In this document: in pieces, positions 8,054-17,385 of the stretch
Layout of the letters: every line of letters starts with the position of its first letter
Numbering within the stretch: position 1 is the stretch's first letter
Assembly: GCF_900167135.1 (NCBI RefSeq)
Contig: NZ_FUWZ01000001.1
Coordinates: forward strand, 868,001 to 932,000
Length of the DNA stretch: 64,000 bases
Origin: Chitinophaga eiseniae
GTDB taxonomy: Bacteria; Bacteroidota; Bacteroidia; Chitinophagales; Chitinophagaceae
Direction: 5' to 3'
Program-made: the position numbers and the translations under genes
Notes under the pieces: model-generated
What the model was told of the DNA's origin: nothing
Databases searched by the model: none
Seen by the model: the letters and a program-made list of their open reading frames with translations, nothing else

Positions 8054-9469
8054 TTACTGTGCGTTGGCTGCTTTTACCTTGTTGAGCAGCTGGTCCAGCG
8101 CGGTGCGGTCCAGTAACCGGCCTTTGGTGACAACAGCACTTATTTTTTCGGTGTTATGGATGTCTTCCAGCGGGTTGGCGCTGAGCAGCAGGATGTCCGC
8201 CTTTTTACCGGCGGCCAGCGCGCCGTAGTCTTTTTTATGCAGGAACGCCGGGGAATTGATCACCGAAGCCTGCAACGCCTGCAGGGGCGTAAGACCGAAA
8301 CGCACCATGAGCGCCAGCTCCCGGTGTAGTCCGATACCGGGATAGTCGAATGAATTCAGATAACCGGCATCTGTGCCTGCCATGATTTTCACACCGGCTT
8401 TTTGCAGCAGCGGCAGGATGGCAGACTCTTTTTCGTATATCTCTTTCCGGTAGGCGATAGCGGCACTGTCGTCTTTCATGACCCGCTTTACCCGCATCTC
8501 ATAAGTTTTCTGCAACCCTTTGCCGATGTAAACCAGGTAGGGGTCCTGTGCGTGGTTGTCCTGGTCGAAATACGCGAGTATCTGTCCCAGCGATAGAGTG
8601 GGAGTAACCGCCGTGCCTTTGGCTGCCATATGGCGATAGGCCTTCAGCGCGGCGGCGGTATCAAAATGGGTCAGTATGTACCGGTTAATATCGCGGCCTT
8701 TGATTTCTCCGTTGGCGATACGACGGGAGAGGGCCGCTTCGTCTTTTACACCTGCTTTCCAGACATAGGAGAGGTGTTCTACGGAACTAAGGCCTGCGTC
8801 GGTTACCTGTTGCAGCGTAAGGGCATAAGGTACGTGCCCGGAAATGATCATCCCCCGTTGCCGAGCGGCTTTCACCGCTTCCAGATACAGTGCTGGTTTG
8901 ATCGTGTTGTCCGTAATTTTTACAAAATCTACGTGCATACGTTGCAGTGAGTCCAGCGCCTGGTGTAGTTCGGCGGTGGTACCAATTTCAATATCACCCA
9001 GCCATACAGATTTATAGCCTTCCAGTTTGGGGCCGGATGTGAAAATGGCGGGCCCCTGCAAGGTTCCGTTGTTGACTTCATCGCGCCATTTCAGCACTTC
9101 TGCGCTGATATCGGCGGCGCAATCGCGGATGGTGGTGATGCCATGAGCAAGATAGAGCGGCAGGAAGTTTTTGTTTTCATCGGCGAGGGTGTCGCCACCG
9201 CCGAAGTGCATGTGGTTGTCCCACAGGCCGGGCATGGCATACCGGTTGCCGCCATCAACCGTGTGTGCCGCTTTATACCGCGCGGCACGCTGAGGAGTGG
9301 TAACGGCCACGATCATATCGTGACGTACCACAATTGCCTGGTTGGGCGTGATCTTCCCGGTTTTGATATCGATCACTTTTACCGGGGAGATGACCAGGTC
9401 CACCGGCTGTTGGGCGGACACCGCGATCCCTCCCAGTAAGGAGAGAAAAATTAAAATTCCTTTTTTCAT
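8054..9469 (-). CDS. Secreted amidohydrolase, imidazolonepropionase-like
   Basis: The 471-residue protein starts with a signal peptide (MKKGILIFLSLLGGIAVSAQ), so it acts in the periplasm or outside. It belongs to the metal-dependent amidohydrolase superfamily. The N-terminal metal motif is MPGLWDNHMHFGGG; the lysine-containing strand is VKITDNTI; further metal-site histidines are in SGHVPY and SSVEHLSY; the last aspartate is in MAGTDAGYL. The C-terminal beta-sandwich part (YGALAAGKKADILLL) is typical. Substrates of this branch are cyclic amides or dipeptides (Xaa-Pro and similar) and cannot be fixed from sequence. The stop of the MFS gene overlaps its start by 4 bp, so both belong to one leftward operon. 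Confidence 0.88.
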   Translation of the reverse strand: MKKGILIFLSLLGGIAVSAQQPVDLVISPVKVIDIKTGKITPNQAIVVRHDMIVAVTTPQRAARYKAAHTVDGGNRYAMPGLWDNHMHFGGGDTLADENKNFLPLYLAHGITTIRDCAADISAEVLKWRDEVNNGTLQGPAIFTSGPKLEGYKSVWLGDIEIGTTAELHQALDSLQRMHVDFVKITDNTIKPALYLEAVKAARQRGMIISGHVPYALTLQQVTDAGLSSVEHLSYVWKAGVKDEAALSRRIANGEIKGRDINRYILTHFDTAAALKAYRHMAAKGTAVTPTLSLGQILAYFDQDNHAQDPYLVYIGKGLQKTYEMRVKRVMKDDSAAIAYRKEIYEKESAILPLLQKAGVKIMAGTDAGYLNSFDYPGIGLHRELALMVRFGLTPLQALQASVINSPAFLHKKDYGALAAGKKADILLLSANPLEDIHNTEKISAVVTKGRLLDRTALDQLLNKVKAANAQ

Positions 9470-10668
9470 GATGGTGTGTTATTCCGTTGTTGAAAATTCA
9501 GTAGCAATGCGGCCAGTACAAAGGTGCCGCCCAGGAAACAAACGCCTGTCCAGTGCCAGTGGCTCCATACCTGCGCCCCCAACAGTGAGCCGAGTGCGCC
9601 GCCGGAGAAAGCGCTGGTCATGTACACGGTGTTGAGCCTGCTGCGTGCCGCAGGTAACAACGCAAACACTTTCGACTGGTTGGAGATATGTGCTACCTGT
9701 TGACCTACATCCAGCAACACTACGCCAATGATCAGTCCTGTCAGTGATGCGGCAGAAAAACCCATGATCACAAAAGCGGCCAGCATGGCCATTACGCCGA
9801 GGCGAAGGGTAAACTGCGGCCCTCTGCTGTCGGCCGATTTGCCGGCGGCCGGAGCGGCCAGCGCGCCACAGGCGCCGATCAGACCGAAGAGCCCTACCAT
9901 ATCACTTTTATAATGGAAAGGACTGCCTTCCAGTAAAAATACCAGTGTGGTCCAGAACACGCTGAAAGCACCAAAAGTCAGGAAGCTGGTCAGTGCGGCC
10001 TGCCGTAACGGGGAATAGGTTTTTACCATCGATACCAGCGATTTCATCAGGCTGCCGTAGCTGCCTTCAAAAGAAGGCGGGTCCGATGGCAACATGCGGT
10101 AAAGCACCACCAGTAAAACGGCCATTATACCACCGCCCAGCAGGAATACCGCGCGCCAGCCCCAGTGGGCGCCAATGATACCGCTGAGGGTGCGGGACAA
10201 GAGAATTCCGATCAACAGTCCGCTCATCACTTTACCTACAATCCTGCCGCGGGCTTCATCAGGCGCCAGGGTGGCAGCCATGGGCAGCAACAGCTGCGGT
10301 ACGGCAGAGAAGAATCCGATGAACAGGCTGGCGCCTACCATCATGTAATAGTTCACAGACGCTGCCGCCAGCCACATACACACCGTGGCCCCGGCCAGTT
10401 TCCATAATATCAGTTTACGTCTTTCTGTTTTATCGCCCAGGGGTACTATCAACAGCAGCCCCAGCGTATATCCTACCTGCGTGATCGTGGCGATCACGCT
10501 CACTTTGCTTTCGCTGATGCCGAAGGTGTTGGCCATCATCAGCAGCAGTGGCTGATTGTAATAAATATTCGCGACTACCATGCCACAGGTTACCGCCATC
10601 AGCACAACAAGGGCGTTCGTTATCCCGCTGCCTTTCCTTTTGATGGGCAGTGTCATCACGTTTTCCAT
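9466..10668 (-). CDS. MFS transporter (YdhP/AraJ-like efflux family)
   Basis: This 400-residue protein has about 12 hydrophobic segments. The first loop region carries GMVVANIYYNQPLLLMMA, and the loop between helices 2 and 3 carries the MFS signature GDKTERRKL. This branch is usually a proton-driven exporter of small molecules. It ends within the first codons of the amidohydrolase (4-bp overlap), which implies co-expression, and an AraC regulator lies just upstream in the same direction. A possible reading is export or exchange of a compound handled by the amidohydrolase. An internal start at 10656 (MTLPIKRKG) is possible. Confidence 0.9.
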   Translation of the reverse strand: MENVMTLPIKRKGSGITNALVVLMAVTCGMVVANIYYNQPLLLMMANTFGISESKVSVIATITQVGYTLGLLLIVPLGDKTERRKLILWKLAGATVCMWLAAASVNYYMMVGASLFIGFFSAVPQLLLPMAATLAPDEARGRIVGKVMSGLLIGILLSRTLSGIIGAHWGWRAVFLLGGGIMAVLLVVLYRMLPSDPPSFEGSYGSLMKSLVSMVKTYSPLRQAALTSFLTFGAFSVFWTTLVFLLEGSPFHYKSDMVGLFGLIGACGALAAPAAGKSADSRGPQFTLRLGVMAMLAAFVIMGFSAASLTGLIIGVVLLDVGQQVAHISNQSKVFALLPAARSRLNTVYMTSAFSGGALGSLLGAQVWSHWHWTGVCFLGGTFVLAALLLNFQQRNNTPS

Positions 10669-10745
10669 ACTATCTTTTCTTTAAGGCAAAAGTAGACCGG
10701 AACAAAACGATGAAATGGTACTCATTATTGAATGACCGGTACTTT

Positions 10746-11588
10746 TTATAGATGTCTGACCTGACGGCGAAAGTCCACCGGGGTTTGCGCGGTATACTTC
10801 CGGAAGAAGCGGGAGAAATAGGAAGTATCGTTAAAGCCAAGTGAGAAAGCAATCTCTTTTACGTCCATGTCGGTAAGGATCAGCAAGCGCTTGGCTTCCA
10901 GCAGCAGCCGGTCACGGATGTATTCCCCGGCGGTGATGCCGGATTCCTTGCGGCAGACAGTATTGAGATAACTGGGGGTAACGTGCAGGCGTGCGGCGTA
11001 GTAACTGACTTCGCTGTGTTGTGCGTATTGTTTTTCCAGCAGCTGCAGAAAGCGGTTGATCAGCCGGCTACCTGCGGCAGCTGTTTCCGAAGGATAGGCT
11101 ACGGCATACCATCGTTGTAACAACAGCAGGATAATCTGTAACCGGTGTTGTGTGATATTGGCTGCCGTTTCACCGGTCATCAGCTGCAGCTCTGCCGTGA
11201 GCTGTGTGTATTGCTCGCGTGTCAGCTTCAGCAGCGGCGTGGCGGATGGTGTGAAAAATGGCCACATAGGCCCTTTTTGTAGCATGAAGCTTCCCGAAAA
11301 CATTACCTGGTAGCCGGTAGTGTTGGCGGAAAGCCGCCACTGGTGCGCTTGCCCGGGTGCGAGGAAAAATACGCTGTGCGGCGTCACTTTATAATCCCGG
11401 AAGTCGATAGTATGGGTGCCACTGCCTTTGGCCCCTACGATCAGCAGCATAAAAAAATCATGCTTGTGGGCTTCGTCTATCACAGGCATATTGATCGGTT
11501 CATGTTGCACAAGCTTAAAATCCTCCTGCCGGTAAGGGAGATTGAAGATTTTTTCTATGCCAAATGTCCTTAATCCTGTGATTGCCAT
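10746..11588 (-). CDS. AraC family transcriptional regulator
   Basis: The 280-residue protein has an N-terminal cupin sensor (about 15-150: TPHSVFFLAPGQAHQW) and a C-terminal AraC-type double helix-turn-helix (about 185-278). The latter shows YLNTVCRKESGITAGEYIRD in the first HTH and KEIAFSLGFNDTSYFSRFFR in the second. It is 78 bp upstream of the MFS-amidohydrolase pair and in the same direction, so it is the likely local regulator. The effector is unknown. Confidence 0.92.
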   Translation of the reverse strand: MAITGLRTFGIEKIFNLPYRQEDFKLVQHEPINMPVIDEAHKHDFFMLLIVGAKGSGTHTIDFRDYKVTPHSVFFLAPGQAHQWRLSANTTGYQVMFSGSFMLQKGPMWPFFTPSATPLLKLTREQYTQLTAELQLMTGETAANITQHRLQIILLLLQRWYAVAYPSETAAAGSRLINRFLQLLEKQYAQHSEVSYYAARLHVTPSYLNTVCRKESGITAGEYIRDRLLLEAKRLLILTDMDVKEIAFSLGFNDTSYFSRFFRKYTAQTPVDFRRQVRHL

Positions 11589-11695
11589 GACGATTGCTGA
11601 TTATATGGTGAGCGAAGATCAATCCGACTGCCGTTTTTACAGCGATGTGATCAGGATTACTATAAAATTATGATAATCACCGGCAATTTACTGTT

Positions 11696-11703
11696 TATCT
11701 TTG
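11696..11703 (+). promoter_or_regulatory. Putative -7 box for the YheT-like gene
   Basis: TATCTTTG matches TAnnTTTG exactly and lies 20 bp before the start at 11724, which would give a very short leader. No matching -33 TTG was seen. Confidence 0.5.
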
Positions 11704-11723
11704 TGTCCTGATATAAAGCAACT

Positions 11724-12671
11724 ATGGAGTACGCGGCGCCATTTCTTTTACGCAACCGGCATATGCAAACGATCTATCCTTCCCTCTTCAGGAAGATAAG
11801 ACCCGCTGCCTATCAGCGGCGCCGTATCGATACGCCGGACGGCGATTTCCTCGACCTCGATTTCAGCGGGCAGGGAAACGACCGGGTGGTGGTGATCCTT
11901 CATGGCCTGGAGGGTAACGCTACCCGCAAATATGTACTGGGCATGGTACATATTTTTAATGAAGCCGGTTTTGATACCGTATCCATGAACTTCAGAGGAT
12001 GCAGCGGTGAACCGAATAAACTACTGCGATTTTATCACAGCGGAGAAACGGACGACCTGCAAACCGTGATTGAATACCTCGTGTCGCTGGGTAAGTATAC
12101 TGCGATCCATCTGGTGGGGTTTTCCCTCGGTGGCAATGTGACGCTGAAGTATATCGGTGAGCGGGGAACGGCTATCGGGCCGTTGATCAAATCGGCGGTG
12201 GCCATCTCTGTGCCCTGTGATCTGAAAGGCAGTTCCGCTGAACTCGAAAAGAAACACAACACCATTTACATGCAACGTTTTATCCGCGATCTGAAAGAAA
12301 AACTGCGGCTAAAACAAATGCAGTATCCGGACGGTATCAGCCTGGAGGGGTTTCAGCATATCCGTACCTTCCGTCAGTTCGATGACCGCTATACCGGGCC
12401 TATGCACGGTTTCCGCGATGCGATCGATTACTGGCAACAGTGCAGTTCCCTGTTTGTATTGCACCAGATCAGTATTCCCACGCTGCTGATCAATGCCAAA
12501 GATGACCCATTTCTCAGCCCCGCCTGTTACCCATATGAAATAGCGCGCCACAGCGATACTTTTTTCCTGGAAACACCGTTTAATGGTGGCCATGTAGGCT
12601 TCGTGACTTTCAACGAACCTTACTACTGGTCAGAGCAACGGGCGCTCGCCTTTTTCCGGGAACATGCATAA
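11724..12671 (+). CDS. YheT family alpha/beta hydrolase
   Basis: The 315-residue protein is a soluble alpha/beta-hydrolase of the YheT/Emb8 group. It shows the N-terminal family mark FLLRNRHMQTIYPSLFRK, the oxyanion-loop segment VVVILHGLEGNATRKYV and the nucleophile elbow GFSLGGN (Ser). The acid lies in INAKDDPFLS, and the catalytic His in GGHVGFV. Members hydrolyse short acyl esters in vitro; the physiological substrate is unknown. A FecR-like gene follows 56 bp downstream in the same direction and may be read through. Confidence 0.9.
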   Translation: MEYAAPFLLRNRHMQTIYPSLFRKIRPAAYQRRRIDTPDGDFLDLDFSGQGNDRVVVILHGLEGNATRKYVLGMVHIFNEAGFDTVSMNFRGCSGEPNKLLRFYHSGETDDLQTVIEYLVSLGKYTAIHLVGFSLGGNVTLKYIGERGTAIGPLIKSAVAISVPCDLKGSSAELEKKHNTIYMQRFIRDLKEKLRLKQMQYPDGISLEGFQHIRTFRQFDDRYTGPMHGFRDAIDYWQQCSSLFVLHQISIPTLLINAKDDPFLSPACYPYEIARHSDTFFLETPFNGGHVGFVTFNEPYYWSEQRALAFFREHA

Positions 12672-12727
12672 CACCATGGACAAAGAAATGGGCCGCAGGT
12701 GTTTATTTTTTCTTATTTTGATAATTA

Positions 12728-13828
12728 ATGGCCACCAACAGTAGTGATCAAATACGGATGTTGTTCGAGGAACAACGTAATGGTACCCTTTCCGAATCTG
12801 CCGCACAGCAGCTGAAACAGTTGCTGGACAGTGATCCGCTTGCCCGTGAAACCTGGGACGCGCTGCAGCGGCAAACAGTGAGGGAATCCGGTACAGGCAG
12901 GCCGCCACGGCGTCTTGCAGGCCAATGGTTTGCCTGGGCCGCTACGGCCCTGTTACTGATGGTCGCAGTCGGCAGTTATTTCATTTATCATACCCACCAG
13001 CATCATGACAGCACTTTTCCCGCCATGACGCGCAAATTTGTGCCCGTAAAAAATGCAGTACAGTTGCTGGTACCCGGCCGCGCTTCACTGGCGCTCACCG
13101 GTGACAGCTCTTTCCAGATATGGCAGGTTGGACAGGTGCAGCTGCGCAACGATTCTACCGGACTGCATTATGGCGGGCCCGCCAAAGGTTACGGGCTTAA
13201 TACCCTGCTGGTGCCCCCCGGCGCTGACTACCGCATCACCCTGTCGGACGGAACACAGATATGGCTCAACTGTGCCTCCAAGCTGCGTTTCCCTTTCAGC
13301 TTCCCCGATCATAAACGGGAGGTGTACCTCGAAGGGGAAGCCTGGTTTAAAGTAGCCGCCAATCCGGAACAACCTTTTGAAGTACATACGCCCAATACCT
13401 CCATTACTGTGTTGGGCACTGCTTTTAATGTCAATGCCTACGACGATGAGCGCGTACGGGTGTCGCTTGTGGAAGGCGTGCTGACGGTGAAAGGCGCTTC
13501 CGATGAAGTAACCCTGAAACCGGGCATAGAATGTGTGTATGGCGATTACAACGGTTTCCGTGCCGCTCCCTTTGATACCGCCACCATCCGCGGATGGATG
13601 AAAGGAGAAGGTTATGCTATCCGCAACCAGAAATTACGTGACCTCAAACCTATCCTGGACCGCTGGTTTGCTGTGCAGGTGATTTTTGATAAACCTGAAA
13701 TCGCCCATGTCGCCGTCACCGGCCCGCTGGAAAAGAACAAACTGCCCGCTTTCCTGCATGAAGCAGAGACCTCCGGCCATGTCCGTTATTACTTTACGGG
13801 GAATGAATTACATTTCACCCAGCCTTAA
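12728..13828 (+). CDS. Orphan FecR family protein (no sigma gene beside it)
   Basis: The 366-residue protein has a short cytoplasmic part (about 1-65). One membrane segment follows (about 67-87: FAWAATALLLMVAVGSYFIY). The periplasmic FecR domain is at about 155-270 (LVPPGADYRITLSDGTQIWL, then YLEGEAWFKVAAN and LGTAFNVNAY), with a DUF4974 end (about 290-366). The family normally restrains a FecI sigma factor coded next door. Here the upstream gene is YheT and the downstream gene is a GH116-like enzyme; no sigma factor or TonB receptor is within reach. The partner must be elsewhere, or the protein has another role. The N-terminal segment still looks intact, so a working anti-sigma is plausible. 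Confidence 0.9.
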   Translation: MATNSSDQIRMLFEEQRNGTLSESAAQQLKQLLDSDPLARETWDALQRQTVRESGTGRPPRRLAGQWFAWAATALLLMVAVGSYFIYHTHQHHDSTFPAMTRKFVPVKNAVQLLVPGRASLALTGDSSFQIWQVGQVQLRNDSTGLHYGGPAKGYGLNTLLVPPGADYRITLSDGTQIWLNCASKLRFPFSFPDHKREVYLEGEAWFKVAANPEQPFEVHTPNTSITVLGTAFNVNAYDDERVRVSLVEGVLTVKGASDEVTLKPGIECVYGDYNGFRAAPFDTATIRGWMKGEGYAIRNQKLRDLKPILDRWFAVQVIFDKPEIAHVAVTGPLEKNKLPAFLHEAETSGHVRYYFTGNELHFTQP

Positions 13829-13952
13829 AAAATCGGGTATTATTTTTCCGGTAAAAAAGACTATCTAATATGCTTCAGGCTTGCTACTATTGCCGGAACA
13901 TAGAAAATACAGGATGCCGGGAGACTTATGATTATCCACCGCCGCGAGCCCC

Positions 13953-13960
13953 TATATTTG
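13953..13960 (+). promoter_or_regulatory. Putative -7 box for the GH116-like gene
   Basis: TATATTTG matches the -7 consensus exactly, 54 bp before the chosen start at 14015. No clear -33 element. Confidence 0.45.
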
Positions 13961-14014
13961 GAAAATATTCCTTCCTGATTTTATTATCTTTCTGTCTTTG
14001 ACCAATTGATCTCT

Positions 14015-16684
14015 ATGGGACTTGCACGCAGAAATTTTCTGAAAAATATCGGGCTGGCCATGGCCGGTACTATGATGGTAAGGATACCGGCGCTGGGCCG
14101 GGCGGTAATGCCGGGCGGCGACCTGCTGCTGGCAAGGCAGCCGGATACCGCATGGCTGGCGTCTTTATATGACCGGGGCCAGACCACCACATACCTGAAA
14201 AGCAGGAACGAGCTGCAATATATCGGTATGCCGGTAGGCGGTATCCTCTGCGGTACCGTATACCTCGGCGGCGACGGCCGGTTGTGGCTGTGGGATATTT
14301 TTAACCTGAACCAGGAAGGAATAGAGCCGAAGGAGGTGGACTGGAAAGAGGCGGTACTGGGACAGGCAAAGAAAGTCCGCTCCCGCGATGGCGCCTGTTA
14401 TATCCAGCCTTCTAAAGATATTCGTCCGCTGGAGCAGGGGATGGCGCTAAAGCTCACGATTGGAAAAGAAACGATGGTTCGCCCGCTGGACGAAGCCAGC
14501 TGGCCGGAAATAGCCTTTGAAGCCACTTACCCTATGGCCACCATCCGTTACATAGACCCTGCGTTGCCGGTGGAACTGACGCTGGAAGCGTTTTCTCCTT
14601 TTATTCCCCTGAATGAAGATGATTCCGGGTTGCCGGTCACCCTGTTATCCTTCCATATCCGTAACAAGGGTAAAGTGCCGGTGGAAGCGACTTTGCTGGG
14701 ATGGCTGGGAAACAAGGCAGGTATCCATCACGCAAAGGAAGACCAGCACGAACGGGTAAATACCTCCGCCGGCGGCAACGGCTGGAAAGGCGTTTTGTCT
14801 GCCGTACGCGCTAAAGACGCTGCCAGCACGGCATGGCAGCAAAGTCCGGATAACGGTAACCTCTGTCTCGCAGCACTGGATGACAAGGCGACTGTCATCA
14901 CACAGCTGGAACTGCCGTTGACCGAAACTTCGTTTAGCCGCTCACGTCAGGAGGCTGTAGTGCACCGCATCAAAGAAAAACTGATCGCTGGTGTTGCGGT
15001 AAGACATCGCTTGCTACCGGGTAGGGATATACGTACTGACTTTGCCATCAGCTGGTATTTTCCGAATCTCTCTTTTAAAGATATACAAGGCAAAGGGCGC
15101 TATTATGCCAATCATTTTGCAGACGCAGCAGCTGTAGTGACTTATGTACGGGAGCATCATGCACGGCTTACAGCCGACAGCCGGTTGTGGAAGACTACCT
15201 GGTACGACGCTTCGTTGCCCTGGTGGCTAATGGAGCGCACCTTTCTGAATATTTCCACACTGGCTACTACCACCGCGCACCGTTTTCAGTCGGGCCGCTT
15301 TTATGCCTGGGAGGGTGTGGGCGCCTGCGAAGGTACCTGCACGCACGTATGGCAGTACGCCCAGGCGGTAGGCAGGATATTCCCGGCGCTGGAACGCGAC
15401 ACGCGGCAGCGGGTGGACCTGGCCATCGGCATGCAACCCGATGGCGGCATCCTGTTCCGCGGAGAGGCAGAGAAACGCCCGGCTATCGATGGACAGGCGG
15501 GCACCGTGCTGCGTATTTACCGCGAACACCAGATGACCACGAATGACCGTTTCCTGCGGCAGAACTGGCCGCAGATCAAAAAAGCGACGCAGTTTATCAT
15601 CCGGCAGGACCGCAACGGTGACGGGCTGGAAGACACGCCCATGGAGAACACGCTGGACGCTGTATGGGACGGTGAGATCGCCTGGATAGCAGGGTTGTGT
15701 ATCGCCGCCGTACAGGCAGGCGCGCTGATGGCCGCAGAAGTGGGAGATACAGCGTTTGCCGATACCTGCAAAGCATATGTGCAAAAGGGCAGGCGGAATA
15801 TGGAGACACAATTGTACAACGGAGAATATTTTATTCACCAGCCGGATAAGATAAAGGGCCGTTCGGTAATCGGCAGTTACAACACCTGTCACATCGATCA
15901 GGTATATGGCCAGAGCTGGGCTTTCCAGGTAGGAATGGACAGGGTGCTGGATAAAGAGAAAACACTATCTGCATTGCGTGCCTTGTGGAAATATAATTTT
16001 ATGGAAGATGTAGGACCATACCTGGCCAGCCATCCGGGCGGCCGCCCTTATGCCCTGCCGGGCGAAGGAGGGATGATCCTGAACACCAATCCTTATAAGG
16101 AAGCATATCCGTTTGGCGTGAAAGACGCATGGCAGCTGGGATATTTCAACGAGTGCATGAGTGGTTTTGAGCACCAGGTGGCGTCTCATATGATGGCGGA
16201 AGGGATGACGACGGAAGCGCTTACGCTGACGAAAGCGGTGCATGACCGTTACCATGCCGCCAAACGTAATCCCTTCAACGAAATAGAATGCAGCGACCAC
16301 TACGCCCGCGCTATGGCCAGTTACGGTACGTTTATCACCGCCTGCGGATTCGCCTGTCATGGTCCGCATCAATATATCCGCTTTGCACCAGCGCTGCAAA
16401 AAGAAAATTTCAGGGCGCCTTTTGTGACAGCAGAAGGGTGGGGTACCTATACACAACAACAGCAGCAAGGCCGGGGGAACTATCGTCTTGCGCTGAAACA
16501 TGGACAACTGTCATTGCGGACCTGTTGTTTTGAGCAGGCCAGTCCGGCTGCAGTGGTGGTGAAAGCGGATGCACGGCAACTGCCTGCGACGTTCACCCAC
16601 GAAAACGGGCGCGTAACGATTACGCTGAAACAGGCTGTCACCCTGCATGCGGGAGAAACATTGCAAGTCACCATGACGTCATGA
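14015..16684 (+). CDS. GH116-like (DUF608) glycoside hydrolase with Tat signal
   Basis: The 889-residue product opens with a twin-arginine signal (LARRNFLKNIGLAMAGTMM), so it is exported folded. The N-terminal GH116_N domain (about 60-330) shows YIGMPVGGILCGTVYLGGDG, then LWLWDIFNL. The catalytic (alpha/alpha)6 region (about 400-800) shows GACEGTCTHVWQYAQAVGR, GMQPDGGILFRG and METPMENTLDAVW-like acidic loops. Known relatives are beta-glucosidases, beta-xylosidases and glucosylceramidases. I cannot assign the nucleophile and acid/base residues with certainty. An alternative TTG start at 14006 would add three residues; ATG at 14015 is preferred because it begins the Tat motif. Confidence 0.85.
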   Translation: MGLARRNFLKNIGLAMAGTMMVRIPALGRAVMPGGDLLLARQPDTAWLASLYDRGQTTTYLKSRNELQYIGMPVGGILCGTVYLGGDGRLWLWDIFNLNQEGIEPKEVDWKEAVLGQAKKVRSRDGACYIQPSKDIRPLEQGMALKLTIGKETMVRPLDEASWPEIAFEATYPMATIRYIDPALPVELTLEAFSPFIPLNEDDSGLPVTLLSFHIRNKGKVPVEATLLGWLGNKAGIHHAKEDQHERVNTSAGGNGWKGVLSAVRAKDAASTAWQQSPDNGNLCLAALDDKATVITQLELPLTETSFSRSRQEAVVHRIKEKLIAGVAVRHRLLPGRDIRTDFAISWYFPNLSFKDIQGKGRYYANHFADAAAVVTYVREHHARLTADSRLWKTTWYDASLPWWLMERTFLNISTLATTTAHRFQSGRFYAWEGVGACEGTCTHVWQYAQAVGRIFPALERDTRQRVDLAIGMQPDGGILFRGEAEKRPAIDGQAGTVLRIYREHQMTTNDRFLRQNWPQIKKATQFIIRQDRNGDGLEDTPMENTLDAVWDGEIAWIAGLCIAAVQAGALMAAEVGDTAFADTCKAYVQKGRRNMETQLYNGEYFIHQPDKIKGRSVIGSYNTCHIDQVYGQSWAFQVGMDRVLDKEKTLSALRALWKYNFMEDVGPYLASHPGGRPYALPGEGGMILNTNPYKEAYPFGVKDAWQLGYFNECMSGFEHQVASHMMAEGMTTEALTLTKAVHDRYHAAKRNPFNEIECSDHYARAMASYGTFITACGFACHGPHQYIRFAPALQKENFRAPFVTAEGWGTYTQQQQQGRGNYRLALKHGQLSLRTCCFEQASPAAVVVKADARQLPATFTHENGRVTITLKQAVTLHAGETLQVTMTS

Positions 16685-16696
16685 ACCGGAATTGTG

Positions 16697-16704
16697 TAGT
16701 TTTG
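16697..16704 (+). promoter_or_regulatory. Putative -7 box for the DUF1543 gene
   Basis: TAGTTTTG matches TAnnTTTG, 23 bp before the start at 16727. A TTG at 16671-16673 is a possible -33 element at a slightly long 23-bp spacing. Confidence 0.4.
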
Positions 16705-16726
16705 TGTTTTCGTTAAACCCGAGTAA

Positions 16727-17302
16727 ATGGAACCTTTGAAATTGTATATGTTATTGCTGGGGTGCACCATCCCCGGCCGTCATACAGAACAACATGATGT
16801 TTTTTTCGGCATTGCGCATAAACTGAGCGACCTGATACCAGATATGAAAGCTTTCTGGCCTGAAGCGGGCGACAAGCTACATGTAGATGCCTGGCGGGAA
16901 GTGACAGGTGTCGGTAACTATCAGATCACCGTGGTATCACGGGAGGAAACAGTGGATAACGCTGAACAGCTGTATTTCCTGAACCTCGGCGGATATAAGC
17001 CGGGGGAAATGGAAGAGTACCATTACAAAATGCTGCACGTCAGCAAGGACATCGGCACCGCTATCCGCGAAGCGAAAGAGACGGCTTTCTGCCAGCATAA
17101 TACCTTTACCTCTCCGGGATCACCTGCCGCTACTTCCCACGTGGACGATAAATACGGCGTGGACGTAGATGATATTGTTCCGGTAAAAGACATCCTGCCG
17201 GCATCCGTGAGAACGCAGTATCAGCTGAAAATAGTACCGGTGGCCGATCAGCATCCCGAAGACGAACTGCATCTGGGATATTTCCAGTTACATAAATTAT
17301 AA
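16727..17302 (+). CDS. DUF1543 family protein
   Basis: The 191-residue soluble protein contains the DUF1543 hallmarks: LYMLLLGCTIPGRHTEQHDV at the N-terminus, HVDAWREVTGVGNY, and LYFLNLGGYKPGEMEEYHYK. The second half (about 105-190) repeats the same layout more loosely (VDDIVPVKDIL, then ELHLGYFQLHKL), as usual for two-repeat members. Function is unknown. The gene sits alone after the GH116-like gene with its own putative promoter and ends at an inverted repeat. Confidence 0.85.
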   Translation: MEPLKLYMLLLGCTIPGRHTEQHDVFFGIAHKLSDLIPDMKAFWPEAGDKLHVDAWREVTGVGNYQITVVSREETVDNAEQLYFLNLGGYKPGEMEEYHYKMLHVSKDIGTAIREAKETAFCQHNTFTSPGSPAATSHVDDKYGVDVDDIVPVKDILPASVRTQYQLKIVPVADQHPEDELHLGYFQLHKL

Positions 17303-17382
17303 TTACGGATTACGATCTTACTTACTGACAGTTTTTTTAACGGCTGCTCCATAATAAGGTTTACAATTCGTAATTCGTAATT
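17301..17382. repeat. AT-rich inverted repeat built on ATTACGN units
   Basis: AATTACGGATTACGA at 17301-17315 pairs with TCGTAATTCGTAATT at 17368-17382, 15-bp arms with one mismatch. Each arm is itself two 7-bp units. It overlaps the last two bases of the DUF1543 stop codon and ends 3 bp before the stop of the convergent acidic-protein gene, so it can act as a shared terminator. Confidence 0.65.
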
Positions 17383-17385
17383 GAT

